From positions 1,896,001 through 1,960,000 of the forward strand of contig NC_090120.1 of NCBI RefSeq assembly GCF_023973825.1: a stretch of 64,000 nt of DNA, given 5' to 3'. A program made the translations under genes and the position numbers. Below, in pieces: positions 24,729 to 35,945 of this stretch. The notes under the pieces were generated by a model. The model searched no databases and was not told the origin of the DNA. It saw only the letters and a list, made by a program, of their open reading frames with translations. Position 1 is the first letter of the stretch. The number at the start of each line of letters is the position of its first letter. The DNA is from Plasmodium brasilianum (taxonomy: Eukaryota > Apicomplexa > Aconoidasida > Haemosporida > Plasmodiidae).

Positions 24729-27464
24729 TTACATTTTTTTTTTTTTTTTATTGTTTATTTTTTTGGGTATATCAAGAATATTATCGAATCCTACTGCATT
24801 TTGAACAATGTCTAAAGTTGGTCCATTGAGAAGATTAAAAATTTCTGGAAAGACTTGTATGTTATTTTTAACAACTCCCATATATTCAATTAATCGGACC
24901 GATAATGGTGCATAACCATTACATACATATGATATATCATTTTCTTCATTAGATAATAAATTGAAATGATTTTTTAAATAGTTCCAAACAAATTTTTGTT
25001 TTGATTGATGTTTTAGAATATTACAAAGATGCAATTTATTTAGTCTTGTTAATTCATTTATTCCGTATTGTTCTATAATATCTTTTTTTATTCCATTTAT
25101 GTAGCTTTCATTACATCCGTTAGTTATAACACAAAAGAGACATAAGATCCTGTACACTTCAAATATACTTTCATTTGTGTATATTAATAATTGAATTTTT
25201 TGAGCAATAGTAAGTAAGGCACTTTTATTTGTGTTTGTATTTAATTGTATTATTTCATCTTCTAATTTTAATTTATTATAACTGTGTTCCTTCTTAATAG
25301 TGCTTAAAATGAAAGAAGCAATGTTAACATGTGTAGATACGGAATTATGTTCATAATGTTTTTCTTTAAATTTTCTCATGTATTCATTTATTTGTTTTAT
25401 ATCTTTTAAGGAATCTTTCTCTTTATACGTTCTTTGAATATCACTCGCTTTTTTATGTAAAAAGGTACCTACATCATTTTGATTCAAATCTTTTATATCA
25501 TTATACAACACATCTACGGAACTTTTTAATTTTACTCTTATTTTCATACTATTTATATCCTCTGCACTGTTCTTATCTTTTTTTCTTCTCAATGGATTTT
25601 GATCATCATTAAATATAATATATCGTGGGATTTCTATTTGTAAATTTTCAATACAAAATAAATGATCAAGTAAACCTTCATAAGTAAAGGGGGTGCAAAA
25701 TGGAGTTACCATATCCATTTTCCTGTCTATTATAATACAAGAATCAATATCATCGCATATATTTAGTAAGAAATTGAAATCGCTTATTCCTATTCTTTCT
25801 AGCAAATAATTTTTCTCTTTTTTTTCCTCCTTCTCTAATTTTTCCCTGTCCTTTTTTTTCAAAAAAAATTTCGTGTTGTCCAGTTTGTTCATGAAATCGG
25901 CGCAGTTCGGTGCGTATCCTACCCCATCGTCTTCCTTGTTATTTGCGTCCTCTTGGTTCCCTTCTACTATAGCTCCTTTTACATTACTCCCTTCTTTTTT
26001 CCTTCCTTTTAGGTTTCTCCCCTTTTTTTTCGTTCTTTCCTCTCTCTTCCCCTTTTCCTTTCCTCCCACTTGTTTCCTCCCCTTTCTTTGCTCTTCTGGT
26101 ACTACTATTGTCTCTCCAATAGTTTCACCTTCCTGTGGGTTCTTCTCTTTTCCCATCATAGGGGAGCGAGAATGAGCCATGTTTTTCTCTTTCAATTTTT
26201 CTATTCCCTTCGATTCACTTCCCTCTTTTGTAATTCCAGCGCAGTAGGATTTATTTGAGGAAGACAACCTTTCTGAGTATATTCTCATATTATCATACAC
26301 ATACTTATTATCTTCAAATTTTGACAACTCCTTCCTTTTCTCGTTCGGTTTATAATGTTCTCCCAACTCCTTTTTCTTTTCCTGTTCAAGAAAATTCTTC
26401 TGTTCTGTTCTACTTGAAAGTATATTAGTTCGATCTTCATAATAATCCTTCTTATAGTTAACCCCATCAACAGATGTGTTCCTTGTATAGTAAGAATTGC
26501 CATTGCTAATGTCGTTGTTCGAATTGCGTGAAGCTGTATCTCTGTTCCCATCAAAAATATTTAAATTTCCTTTCATTTTTATTTGTTCTTTCTTATCTTC
26601 TTTTCCACTTGAGTTCATCTGCGATATGTGCTGTTCTCTTTTAATTACGGGAATTAGAGCTTTTTCGCCATACCAGGAATCAAGCTTGTCACTACTGTTG
26701 TTGTCATTGTCGTCCCCCTTATCCTCATCGATTTTATCGTTGTAGCTGTCATTGTCGTCTTCCTCCTCCTCCTCCTCCTCTTCTTGGATATATTTTATTT
26801 TCACTTTCCCCTGTGCACGATTCTTTAAGCCTTCCTTATGCTTATAATACTCATTTTCCTCACATGCTTTCTTGAAGTTCTGCTCATACTCGATTTTTTT
26901 TTTCCCTACTTCAACGACATCATCATCAGCTTCGCCATCTTCATCTTCCTTTTCTTCCTCTTCCTCCTCATCGACTCCATCGTCCTCATCTTCTTCATCA
27001 TCATCTTCTTCATCATCATCTACTTCATCATCATCTACTTCATCCTCATCTTCTTCATCCGCTTCTTCTTCATCCGCTTCTTCTTCATCCGCTTCTTCTT
27101 CATCCGCTTCTTCTTCATCCGCTTCTTCTTCATCTGCTTCTTCTTCATCCGCTTCTTCCACATCTTCTTCTTCTTCTTCTTCTTCTTCATCCTCTTCATC
27201 CTCTTCTCCCTCATTCTCCTCCCCTTCAATATGCTTTGCTTCTTCCCCTTTAACCCTCATTTGGCGATGCCCCCGGGTTGCTAAACCGTCTTGATGAAGT
27301 TTCCCCGCAGCATGATCCTCTCCTGTCTCTACTTCGTTCTCTTTCACTCCCCCATTGTAACTTCTTATAAAACCGCTATGCTCAACTGACTCTGTCTTTT
27401 GCTCATATGAGTTAGCCATTTTTATCATATTTACACTTTTGTTCATATTGCTCCCACTGACAGT

Positions 27465-27512
<48 letters not shown>

Positions 27513-28343
27513 CCTTGCTTGGTCATATTTTTTGTACATATTTTCAGATAGGAATATTTTATGGAGAGCATATTTAACTGGTACAACTGTTGGTTCATTT
27601 GAATTTTTAAAATATTTTAAGTCTTGGAAGTTTTGTATATTACTTAGTATATCAAAGAAATCATCATCAAAATTATTTGGTACCTGAATGTTAAAATTAC
27701 TAGCTACAATTTCTTTCCTTAAATCTATTAACTGTTCAGAAATAAATTGAGACAAATGTCCCAAAGATTTTATATTTTTAAATACCCCATTAAAAAGGTA
27801 TTGAAGAAACATTAAACTGAATGAACAAAATATAAGGTTACTAAAATCGTTATCTACATAATATTCTTTAAATAAATTTTTGAATTCTAAACTATACACA
27901 TCATTGTATATAGGAATAAAATAAAGAGGAAATAGAATTATTTTAATACTTACATCAAGAACATTATTTTTCAAAATTTTCTCTTTACACATATGTGTCA
28001 TGTAGGGAATAAATATAAAAACATATTGTTTATCTGTAATTTTCCCTTTCTCAATTTTTTCAACTATTTTAAATATTTCTTCAATTTCGTAAAAATATGG
28101 ACGTATAAAAAATAAAATATTCCTTATTTTATTTAATTTATTTGTATTAATTAATTCTGTTTCGTTGTTCAGGAAAAATATATGTTCAAATTGTTCTTTA
28201 TTTATATCTTCATCACTTAGTATAACATTCAAAATGATATGCAGCGACTTTTCAAAAAATAAGCATTTTTCCCCCTTGAAATTCTTTAGTATGTTTAACA
28301 GCAGAATCCTTTCCTGCTCCTTCAGCTCCGTCAGGGTGTTCAT
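24729..28343 (-). CDS. VPS33-type Sec1/Munc18 protein with large acidic insertion
   Basis: A single open frame of 1204 residues. The N-terminal part (1-270) matches VPS33: FFIRP, then a FKEYYVDNDFSNLI segment followed by FLQYLFNG. SM homology resumes at about 840 (CIIIDRKMDMVTPF, TYEGLLDHLF), the signature of VPS33 rather than Sly1 or VPS45. VPS33 is the SNARE-binding subunit of HOPS/CORVET, which drives endosome/vacuole fusion; in malaria parasites this concerns haemoglobin uptake and apical organelle traffic (partly inference). Animal and yeast VPS33 are about 600-690 residues. The excess is an insertion with a poly-Lys run (about 275-292), an acidic EEADE repeat block (about 381-471) and Lys/Glu-rich low complexity up to about 840. 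No intron is needed. Confidence 0.88.
26930..27230 (-). repeat. Acidic codon repeat (Glu/Asp) in VPS33
   Basis: 15-bp units encode EEADE-type pentapeptides, flanked by pure Glu and Asp runs. On the opposite strand they give Ser/Ala-rich open frames, which are shadows. Confidence 0.9.
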
Positions 28344-29536
28344 AGTTGCTGCCCTTTGCTGCGTGTGTTATGTGTGTAAGGGGCTATTCATACATAAGGC
28401 GTATATATATTTATATATAACTATATATCTCTACATATGCTATACATATGCTATACATAAAGAGACTTATATTTATACGTATATGCTGCATGGGCTACGT
28501 ATGTACAGATTTACATAAAAAGGGCCTTCTCTATACGTCCACGTGGTATACCGATTTGCATACAAGAATATTTCAAAAAATTGTGTGCAACTTCGAACAT
28601 GAGGGTTCATAATAAAAGGATTTTATATCGATGACTATGTTTATTACTAATGGTAGCTTCGTTACAGTATATCCTTATCTTGTATGTGCTACGTTAAATG
28701 TATGGTTTTATTTTTTTATTTTTTTAATTATTTACAGCATATACATACAACATATTATATTACATAAATACACAAACAAATATATACGTACATATATACA
28801 TTTACATACATATGTATATAACATATTATATATTAACAATATATTTTTTTTTTCTTTCTCCCTTTCCCTTTGCTTTCTTACTGCTGCATTTGTAGCTGTC
28901 ATTGCAATTGTTACCTTACTTAACGATGTTTAACTCGGACGAGCATTTTATAAATGGAAAGTTTAAAAAAATTATAAAAAGATCAATGGGTTTATAAAAA
29001 GACCAATGGGATTATAAAAAGATTAAAAATAATTTTTTTTTGCAATTTGGTCATATTATGCTGTAGGGAATATGACAGAAACATAAAAAAAAATATATGA
29101 ATTCAGCCAAAATTAAGAAAATATAGAGGGTTTGAAAAAAAGAAATATTTGGAGACTACGTAAAAAGAAAAAAAAAAAAAAATAGAATAAAATAGAACTG
29201 TGACTTCGTGCTAAACTACGAGTTCGTATCCTTAAACATTCTAGATGGACAATTTGAGTGGAAAATAAAGCCCAAACGTGATTTTTTTTTTTTTTTTTTT
29301 TTTTTATTTAATTTAAATTCATTTTATTTATTTAATTTTATTTTTATTTTCCCTCTTATATATATTTTACAATGCTATACTATTACCATACGCACGTGAA
29401 ACAAAAAAATTTTAGTTAAGTTCTTGTACATTATTATATATATACAAATGTACATTACTCAGTAGTAGCAGTATCAGTAGCATCTGCATCAGCAGTATCG
29501 AGATTTACATTTTTTCCACTGTTATTTTTATACACA
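28344..29536. other. Divergent intergenic region between VPS33 and PIG-P
   Basis: VPS33 is on the minus strand and PIG-P on the plus strand, so this should hold both promoters. It contains TACATA-rich DNA, poly(A/T) tracts and a short direct repeat (GATCAATGGGTTTATAAAAA-like units at 28981-29025). A tiny two-exon candidate gene is listed separately. Confidence 0.5.
28631..28997 (+). CDS. Tiny two-exon candidate protein
   Basis: Exon 28631-28681 (MTMFITNGSFVTVYPYL, then GTATGT) joins in phase 0 with 28896-28997 (acceptor ATTTGTAG). The second exon reads LSLQLLPYLTMFNSDEHFIN and ends KRSMGL. The 50-residue product has a hydrophobic middle and a basic tail. The family is unknown. The support is only splice signals plus a non-repetitive sequence, so this is weak. 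Confidence 0.25.
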
Positions 29537-30262
29537 ATGCAGTTAATAAAGGAAGGATATGCATTTTTTACCTTATATTTATCTAAAATATTGTGGGGTT
29601 AAGGAAATAAAACGAAATACTATGAAAATCTATAAAATATTATAAAATACTATAACGCTATAATAATATAAAAAAAAAAAAACACGAGAGACAACATATT
29701 TTGAATTTAATAAATTGTAAGTTAAATTTAGATATTTAAAATTTTTTTTTTTTTTTTTTTTTTTGGTTGGGGTGGGGGAATCTTCATTTATAGTAACTTA
29801 TTTAGTATGGGCTTTTGTATTTGATGACTTTTTGAACTTATTGTACTTTCCATTTCCTTCCAAGTATTTTCAGAATAAGAGATAAAAATTAAACAATCAT
29901 GTTTTTACAAAAATATGTGCACGGTTTGTTAGATACACTCTTGTGCATATTATATATATTTTTTTTCATGTTTATTTTGCAGGTACTGGGCAGCTATTAT
30001 TCCAAGTGCAACTATTTTTACGTTCCTTTGTTTTATCCTTTTTACAATCATATACTCATTTGTTAAAACGGAGCCACCTAGTTCAATACACCTAGTCGAA
30101 GGTTATTTCCTGCACAGTTCATAATAAATTTTTTTAATGTACATTTATACGTTTGGTGGAGTTGTAATTGGTCTCGTACATACATATGTAGGTGAATGCA
30201 TATATATACACATACATAAACACGTAGATATGTATACGTAAATATGAATATACAAATATATG

Positions 30263-30295
<33 letters not shown>

Positions 30296-30418
30296 TTTGT
30301 AGATGAATATTCCTGTTTCAAGGATAAAATCACTGGAAGGTCAATGGACAATATGAACGACATAAAGATCGAACAAATTAACAAATTATTTTATGAAACC
30401 TCCTTATATTTTGAATAG
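29537..30418 (+). CDS. PIG-P, subunit of the GPI-GlcNAc transferase, four exons
   Basis: Exons 29537-29597, 29794-29863, 29983-30101 and 30303-30418 join in consistent phases (1, 2, 1) and give 121 residues. The reading YLVWAFVFDDFLNLL, then FPSKYWAAIIPSATIF, matches the PIG-P pattern YLVWAF...P.KYWA...P with two membrane helices. The motif PPSSIHLVEDEYS and a C-terminal MNDIKIEQINKLFYE helix also fit the family. PIG-P is part of the ER complex that starts GPI-anchor synthesis by adding GlcNAc to phosphatidylinositol; GPI anchors hold major merozoite surface proteins (established). An in-frame upstream ATG at 29447 would add 30 Ser/Ala/Val-rich residues; I prefer the later start because it aligns with the family. 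Confidence 0.85.
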
Positions 30419-31243
30419 TCGAATATCTAACGAATCTGTCGCATCATTTTTCATTCAGTGTCTTTTCTAGTTAAACATAAATTTAGTCAAAAAAAAAAAA
30501 AAAAAAAAAATGTTAAGGAAATGGCCTTTTTTTTTAACATTTTCAAGTGTGCACGTGTAAAAAAGATCATTAAACTATTTTTACTGTTTTCATTGTGTTA
30601 CGTTTTTCTTAGTGTATATCTTACGTTACATGCAAAAAATATATTAGGTGAACCTTCTTTTTTTAATATATTCTGTATAGGCACAATTCGGATATATATA
30701 TGACACATAAAATTAGGTTGCAAGAATTTTATTTTATTATTTTGTTTTTATTCCATTTTTAACCTGCATTGAGAATGTTATTACCCTTGTGCATGTTAAT
30801 GCAAGTTTTTAAAGTTATTACTATTTAACTGATACGTGCTTTGCTTGGAGAATAAAAACATATAACTAGTAATCCTTAAACGGAGAATACAAACTGAAAC
30901 GTACCTGTTGTACTAAATAGAAAAATAAATTAACATCTTTAAAAGAAGAGAGCTTAAATTTATGGTTTTAAAATTATTTTATTACCAAGGTTAGGTTGTT
31001 GTATTGTCCTCTTTTTTTTTTTTTTTTTTTTTTTATAAGTAGAACGAACCACTGTTCATACTGCTTCAAACTCAGGAAATCCAACGAGAGGAATATAGGA
31101 ATGACGGGATGAAACGCTTTATCGATATATTGACTCACCAACGTGCCCAAAGTGGAACATAATTTTTCGTACATATGTATATGCGTACATGTGTTAATTT
31201 GTTTCCTTTTTTTTTTTTTTTTCGTTCATTCTATTTTATTTGA
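30419..31243. other. Spacer with ambiguous exon-like islands
   Basis: A hydrophobic open frame begins at 30521 (MAFFFNIFKCARVKKIIKL, then a long Leu/Phe/Val helix) and may end at a GTGAAC donor near 30650. A 120-bp non-repetitive block at 31043-31162 is open on both strands: the plus strand gives NEPLFILLQTQEIQREEY to a stop, and the minus strand gives an ATG-started MYEKLCSTLGTLVSQYIDKA. I could not join these into one gene. Confidence 0.35.
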
Positions 31244-31516
31244 ATGGCTGAATATCAAAATGCATTCGCTGTCATGACTTTTTGGGTAAAATTTTTATAA
31301 ATGGAGGATCCACTGAATTTTCATTCTAACGAGCTTCCATAAGGTTTAACAGTTCTTATGCAGATAAGACTGTTAAACAATTCCTTTCGACGAATCATAG
31401 TTTTTCAAAAAGTGCAGAATAGTAGATACAAATGTGCAAAGTTGTTGCTTATGAAACAGGAGCTGATTATACTTATGAGTTTATTAAGAACATATTTTGT
31501 GTATAATGTCTGCTAG
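31244..31516 (+). CDS. Small two-exon candidate gene between PIG-P and GDV1
   Basis: Exon 31244-31285 (MAEYQNAFAVMTFW, donor GTAAAA) and exon 31364-31516 (acceptor TTATGCAG) join in phase 0 to give 64 residues. The second exon reads IRLLNNSFRRIIVFQKVQNS, then CAKLLLMKQELIILMSLL, and ends VYNVC. It is basic and amphipathic with no signal peptide. The 78-bp intron is of normal Plasmodium size. An inverted repeat surrounds the acceptor. I know of no gene at this place in P. falciparum. Another frame in exon 2 is also open from an ATG at about 31430 (MCKVVAYETGADYTYEFIKN), so a frame error in my model is possible. Confidence 0.35.
31344..31378. other. Strong inverted repeat centred on a splice acceptor
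   Basis: GTTTAACAGT-T-CTTAT and ATAAGACTGTTAAAC pair over 15 bp with one bulged T. The loop is GCAG, whose AG is the proposed acceptor of the small gene. Confidence 0.7.
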
Positions 31517-34500
31517 CGTTAGTGTTTATATATAAGAATGCGCACGAAATGGATGCTATTATATATATGTCGTTATAAAGTATTTTTTCCATATTATTAA
31601 TTTGTTTATTTTCTTATGTGGATCAAATGGATGGCTTAGAATCAATCAGAAATGTCCTTGCTTTACATAGTTGTCTTTAAAATGGAGTAAATTATTTTAG
31701 CTTTCTTAAAAAAAAAAAAAAAAAAAATTTTTTTTTAAAACAGCCAAAATGACTTTTCCGTTCATAATATTTTACTTATTTTATTTTTTTTCTTTCAAAT
31801 TTTGGCACAGAATAATAAGTATCGATGTTTGTGAGTTCAGATGTTACGTAGAATTCAGTGCTTTGGTGAACAGTAATAAGCTTTTAATGCATTTTATTAT
31901 TTTTTTTTTTTGAATTTTCATAATTTTGCCTTCACGTATATGTATATGCATATATATGTGCATATGTATGTATACTTTGAGTACCAAAGGATGATCATAT
32001 AATTTGGTTGAGGGGTTAAACCCAAAGATTTATAACCCAATAACTACGTTGTCCTTAGTTCGTGTGTGCAAATGCATATTTTTTTAAACTCTTGTTTAGA
32101 AAGTTGTAGGAAAAAAAAAAAAAATAGAAAAAACAGGCATACTCTGTATGAACGTGTATTACATGTTTCTTTTTCTCTTGGAAATATGCATATAGAAAAA
32201 TTTGACGTATATTGTTCCTTTTCGGTTGATAAATACTATAACAGTATGATGCATTTTTACCTGTAGCTTACATGCAAAATGCAAAATGTAATTATAAATT
32301 AATAAGCTGGGGAGTCACTTCAAAATTAATTATAAAATGTATATTTATTATATTTATTAATAAGGTCATAATTTTTTACAAAAAAAACCTGACACGGTAA
32401 TGTAAAAGGAGTTGCCATACTATTTGAGTATACTAATATGAATATTTTATTATATATTTTTTTTATTTTATTATATATTTTTTTATTTTTTTATTTTTTT
32501 ATTTTTTTATTTTTTTATTATTTTATTATTTTTTTTTTATTTTAAATTGTTGAGAAGAATTTTAAAGTTATATAAGAACATTTATCATAGCTAGAAAAAA
32601 AAAAAATAATTTCCCCATTTTGAAAAACACATTTTTTTTGTGCTTCTAAATTTTTAATAATGTATATTTTTCCAGTGATCAATAAAAGGGAGTTAAAAAT
32701 AAGGCATAATAAATGAGTTATCAGATTATTGCGTATTTTTTCAATGTCCATATGTAATATATTTACTACACATATTTTTCTTGCACACGCATACGTAAAA
32801 TACACTTCTACCTAGGTGATATTATTCATGTTCAAATGTGTAATAAGCTCAATTGGAAAGAAGAAAATACACATCATTTCGTTTTGTATTAGTTGTAGTT
32901 AAACAGAAACATATACCATTGCAACATAAATGGGAGTCCCTATAAATAAACTGGGCGAGGATTAATTGTACAACATTGGGTGGACAAGGTCACATATATA
33001 TACATATTTCTACATATCTACATATCTATATATCTACATATCTATATATCTACATATCTATATATCTATATATCTATATATCTATATATCTACATATCTA
33101 TATATCTATATATCTATATATCTACATATCTATATATCTATATCTATATATATATCTATATATATGTGTACACATTTTGTGGTGAAAAAATTCCCTATTC
33201 GCACAAAGTGAGATACCTAGACATACCAATTTTCCTATTAGCAGAAAAGAAAATGGTTTTTCAAGAGTTTAAAAAATAGCTTAAATAATAAAAAAAAAAA
33301 ATAAATAAAAATAAATAAATAAATAAATGAACGAATGGGTATATGAATATTATTTTAAAAGATAACAAATTTAACAGAACGTTTAAATTTTCTCATTTTT
33401 TTTTTTTCCTTTTACCTATTAAATACACATAATGACGGTGCGTATTCTTATTTTGTGAAGATTGTACTCACAATAAATTGGTGGTGTAATAACATGTACT
33501 TGTGTATAAAATCGCGAGGAAGCTTAGTTGAAGGAGATATAAAAAAAAAAAAAAAATGAAAAAGAAAGAACTTATTGTTACATGCATATTTGAAAAAAAA
33601 AAAAAAAAATTGCAATAATGATTTGTTTGCACTGTTCACTGTTGCTCAAAGTAACGACAAACGGACAAGAAAAATCGTTGTATGTAAGTAAAGTGTGTAT
33701 GTATGCGTAAAGGACGTATGCACGCGTAAATCCATACATGAATATATGGGTATATATATTGCATTTCTTAACACTTTTAAATGTTCGGTTGAATATACTG
33801 TAATTGCGGTAAGCTATGTAAACACTTTTTTTTTTTTTTTTTTACTATAAAGGTGTGTACTTTTGAACATGTAAATATATTTGTATTATTTTATGTAACA
33901 CATCTGAAACGGGCTGGATGTTTCATTTTTATTCATATGTCAACATACACATATATGTGAAATTGATAATGGTACTAATAAAAATATATCATTTTTGTTG
34001 TTTATCTTAATTTTTCCCTTTTAACTAGATTTACATATGCACCAATGAAATCAGAAAATTAAAACATTTTGAAATAATGAAAATTTCAAATACCTTTGTT
34101 TAGTGCCTGTACATTTGTTACACAGCATCATTGCAGCTACGTATAATTGAGTATATATAACACAGCAGTCATTAATTTGACTACAATATGGTAGTAATAT
34201 AATTTTATGCTAGGATGTGTTAGAAATGATATAAAGAAATGTTTAACTCTTTAATAAGAGTATATACGAATGTAAGTCATGTTATATACTACTTTGCACT
34301 GCAGGAAAAAAAAAAAGGAAAAAGGAAAAACACATTAAAAATATTAACAAATTTTAGTAAATTTCAAAAATTATAATAAATTTCAACAAAATTTAGTAAA
34401 TTTTAATAATTTTAAAATATTATGATTAATTTGTTGTGTTCCTGTGGGCAAAACATGGAACTGGTGGAATGAGGAATAAATAGTATGTGAAAAGAAAAAG

Positions 34501-35945
34501 TAAAGAAGCAAGAGGGAAGGAACAAACCGCATACAAAAATATGCCAATGCTAATATGCACATGCATTCATATACATAAGTATAACTCGTATATTGAACTC
34601 TCATATACGCATTTATAAATAGGTGCAAAGTGTAAATGTGTATATATATATATGTATAAATATATGAAATTCATGTAATAAATGTATTATATATACGTAA
34701 ATGTGTTCAACGTGTACTACACAAATTGAGGAGAGCAAAACATTGTATACGTTGAACGAGGCAGTCATAGTGCATTATTAGGTATATTTTTTTTTTTTTA
34801 AATTACATTTTGCATGCGTTTAAAAAAAAATAAAAAATTGTAAGTTATTAGGAAAGAGTAGAGAATTCTCCTATTTTTTTTTTTTTACAATTATTTTTTT
34901 TTTTCTCTCTCTATATATATATATATAAATATATATAAATATATATAAATATTTTTTTTTTTACTCAGAATTGTATTATAAAATGTGTTAAATGAAATAT
35001 TATTTATATATATAAATAATAGTATATATATATATATAATATATATATATATATAGTTTTTACCTTTTATTTATACCTATGACATACCAAATAAATGTGT
35101 TAATGTTGTACGTAACAGGATTTTTATACTTAACGTTAGAAGAACAGGTTAAAAGAAGGTATTTACAATTTTTTTTTTTTTCTTAATTCTAATCCGCCTA
35201 TCTCTTTTTTTTTTCCGCTTATGCATGTAAATTTATTTAATATAAACTTATGTAATTATGCATGTACAATTATGCATATATGTTTATACATATATGTCCC
35301 CATATATATATAAGTGCGTATGAACTTATTTACTAATGTATTTGGGTATGAGTAGAATTATATTGCCCTTATAGAATTCTGAAGTATGCAATAATTTTTG
35401 CACAGGAATTTGTAATATGAATGTGTATATGTGTATATATATATACATACGTATATATTTATGTATAAGTTAAATTTGTTTTTTCTTTTTTTTTTGCACG
35501 ATAAAAAAGATATAATAATTGAATGGACATAAATAATTAGCACAAAAAAGGAGCTAAGACATATTTTATCGTCAAGGGAAAAAGAAGTGAAACATGGCAT
35601 AATAGGTCTAAGAATAGTAATTGCGTAATTATTCCTATTTGCATATATAGAAAAATATATACATACATGCACATGTATATATTTGTACATTCGCGCGTAT
35701 GCGCAGATAATTGCTTGTATGTATTATATACGCTTTAGAAAAAGTAAAGCAGTCAAAAAAATAGGGGAAACAAGGGAAAAAGTAAGTAGCCAAGTAGCTA
35801 AATGGGTAGTTAAGTAATCAAGTAAGTAGTTAATTAGGTTGTAAAATACATAACCATATAGATTGCCAAATAAGTTGGTACACAGACCAATTGAATCGAG
35901 AAGAACATAGCTGAAAACGTATAGCAACAAAGGAAAGACATAACA
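31517..35945. other. Long AT-rich spacer upstream of the GDV1-like gene
   Basis: Mostly low-complexity: T-rich DNA (32450-32540), a TATATCTACATA array (33000-33165), TA microsatellites (34630, 34912-34950, 35025-35055) and poly(A/T). Exon-like scraps occur at 31627-31680 (MDGLESIRNVLALHSCL), 31815-31913 (SIDVCEFRCYVEFSALVN) and 32072-32266 (63-residue open frame with RHTLYERVLHVSFSLGN). None could be assembled. The last 2 kb before 35946 is the likely promoter region of the GDV1-like gene. Confidence 0.45.
33000..33165. repeat. TATATCTACATA microsatellite array
   Basis: Alternating 10-12-bp units TATATCTA and CATATCTA extend over about 160 bp. All plus-strand frames are open over it as an artefact. 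Confidence 0.85.

Noticed and set aside
26838..27294. Plus-strand Ser/Phe-rich frames over 26.8-27.3 kb
   Set aside because: Complement of the Glu/Asp-rich VPS33 insertion.
32005..32045. GGGGTTAAACCC and ATAACCC as telomere repeat
   Set aside because: Only one or two imperfect copies, not tandem; chance in AT-rich DNA is likely.
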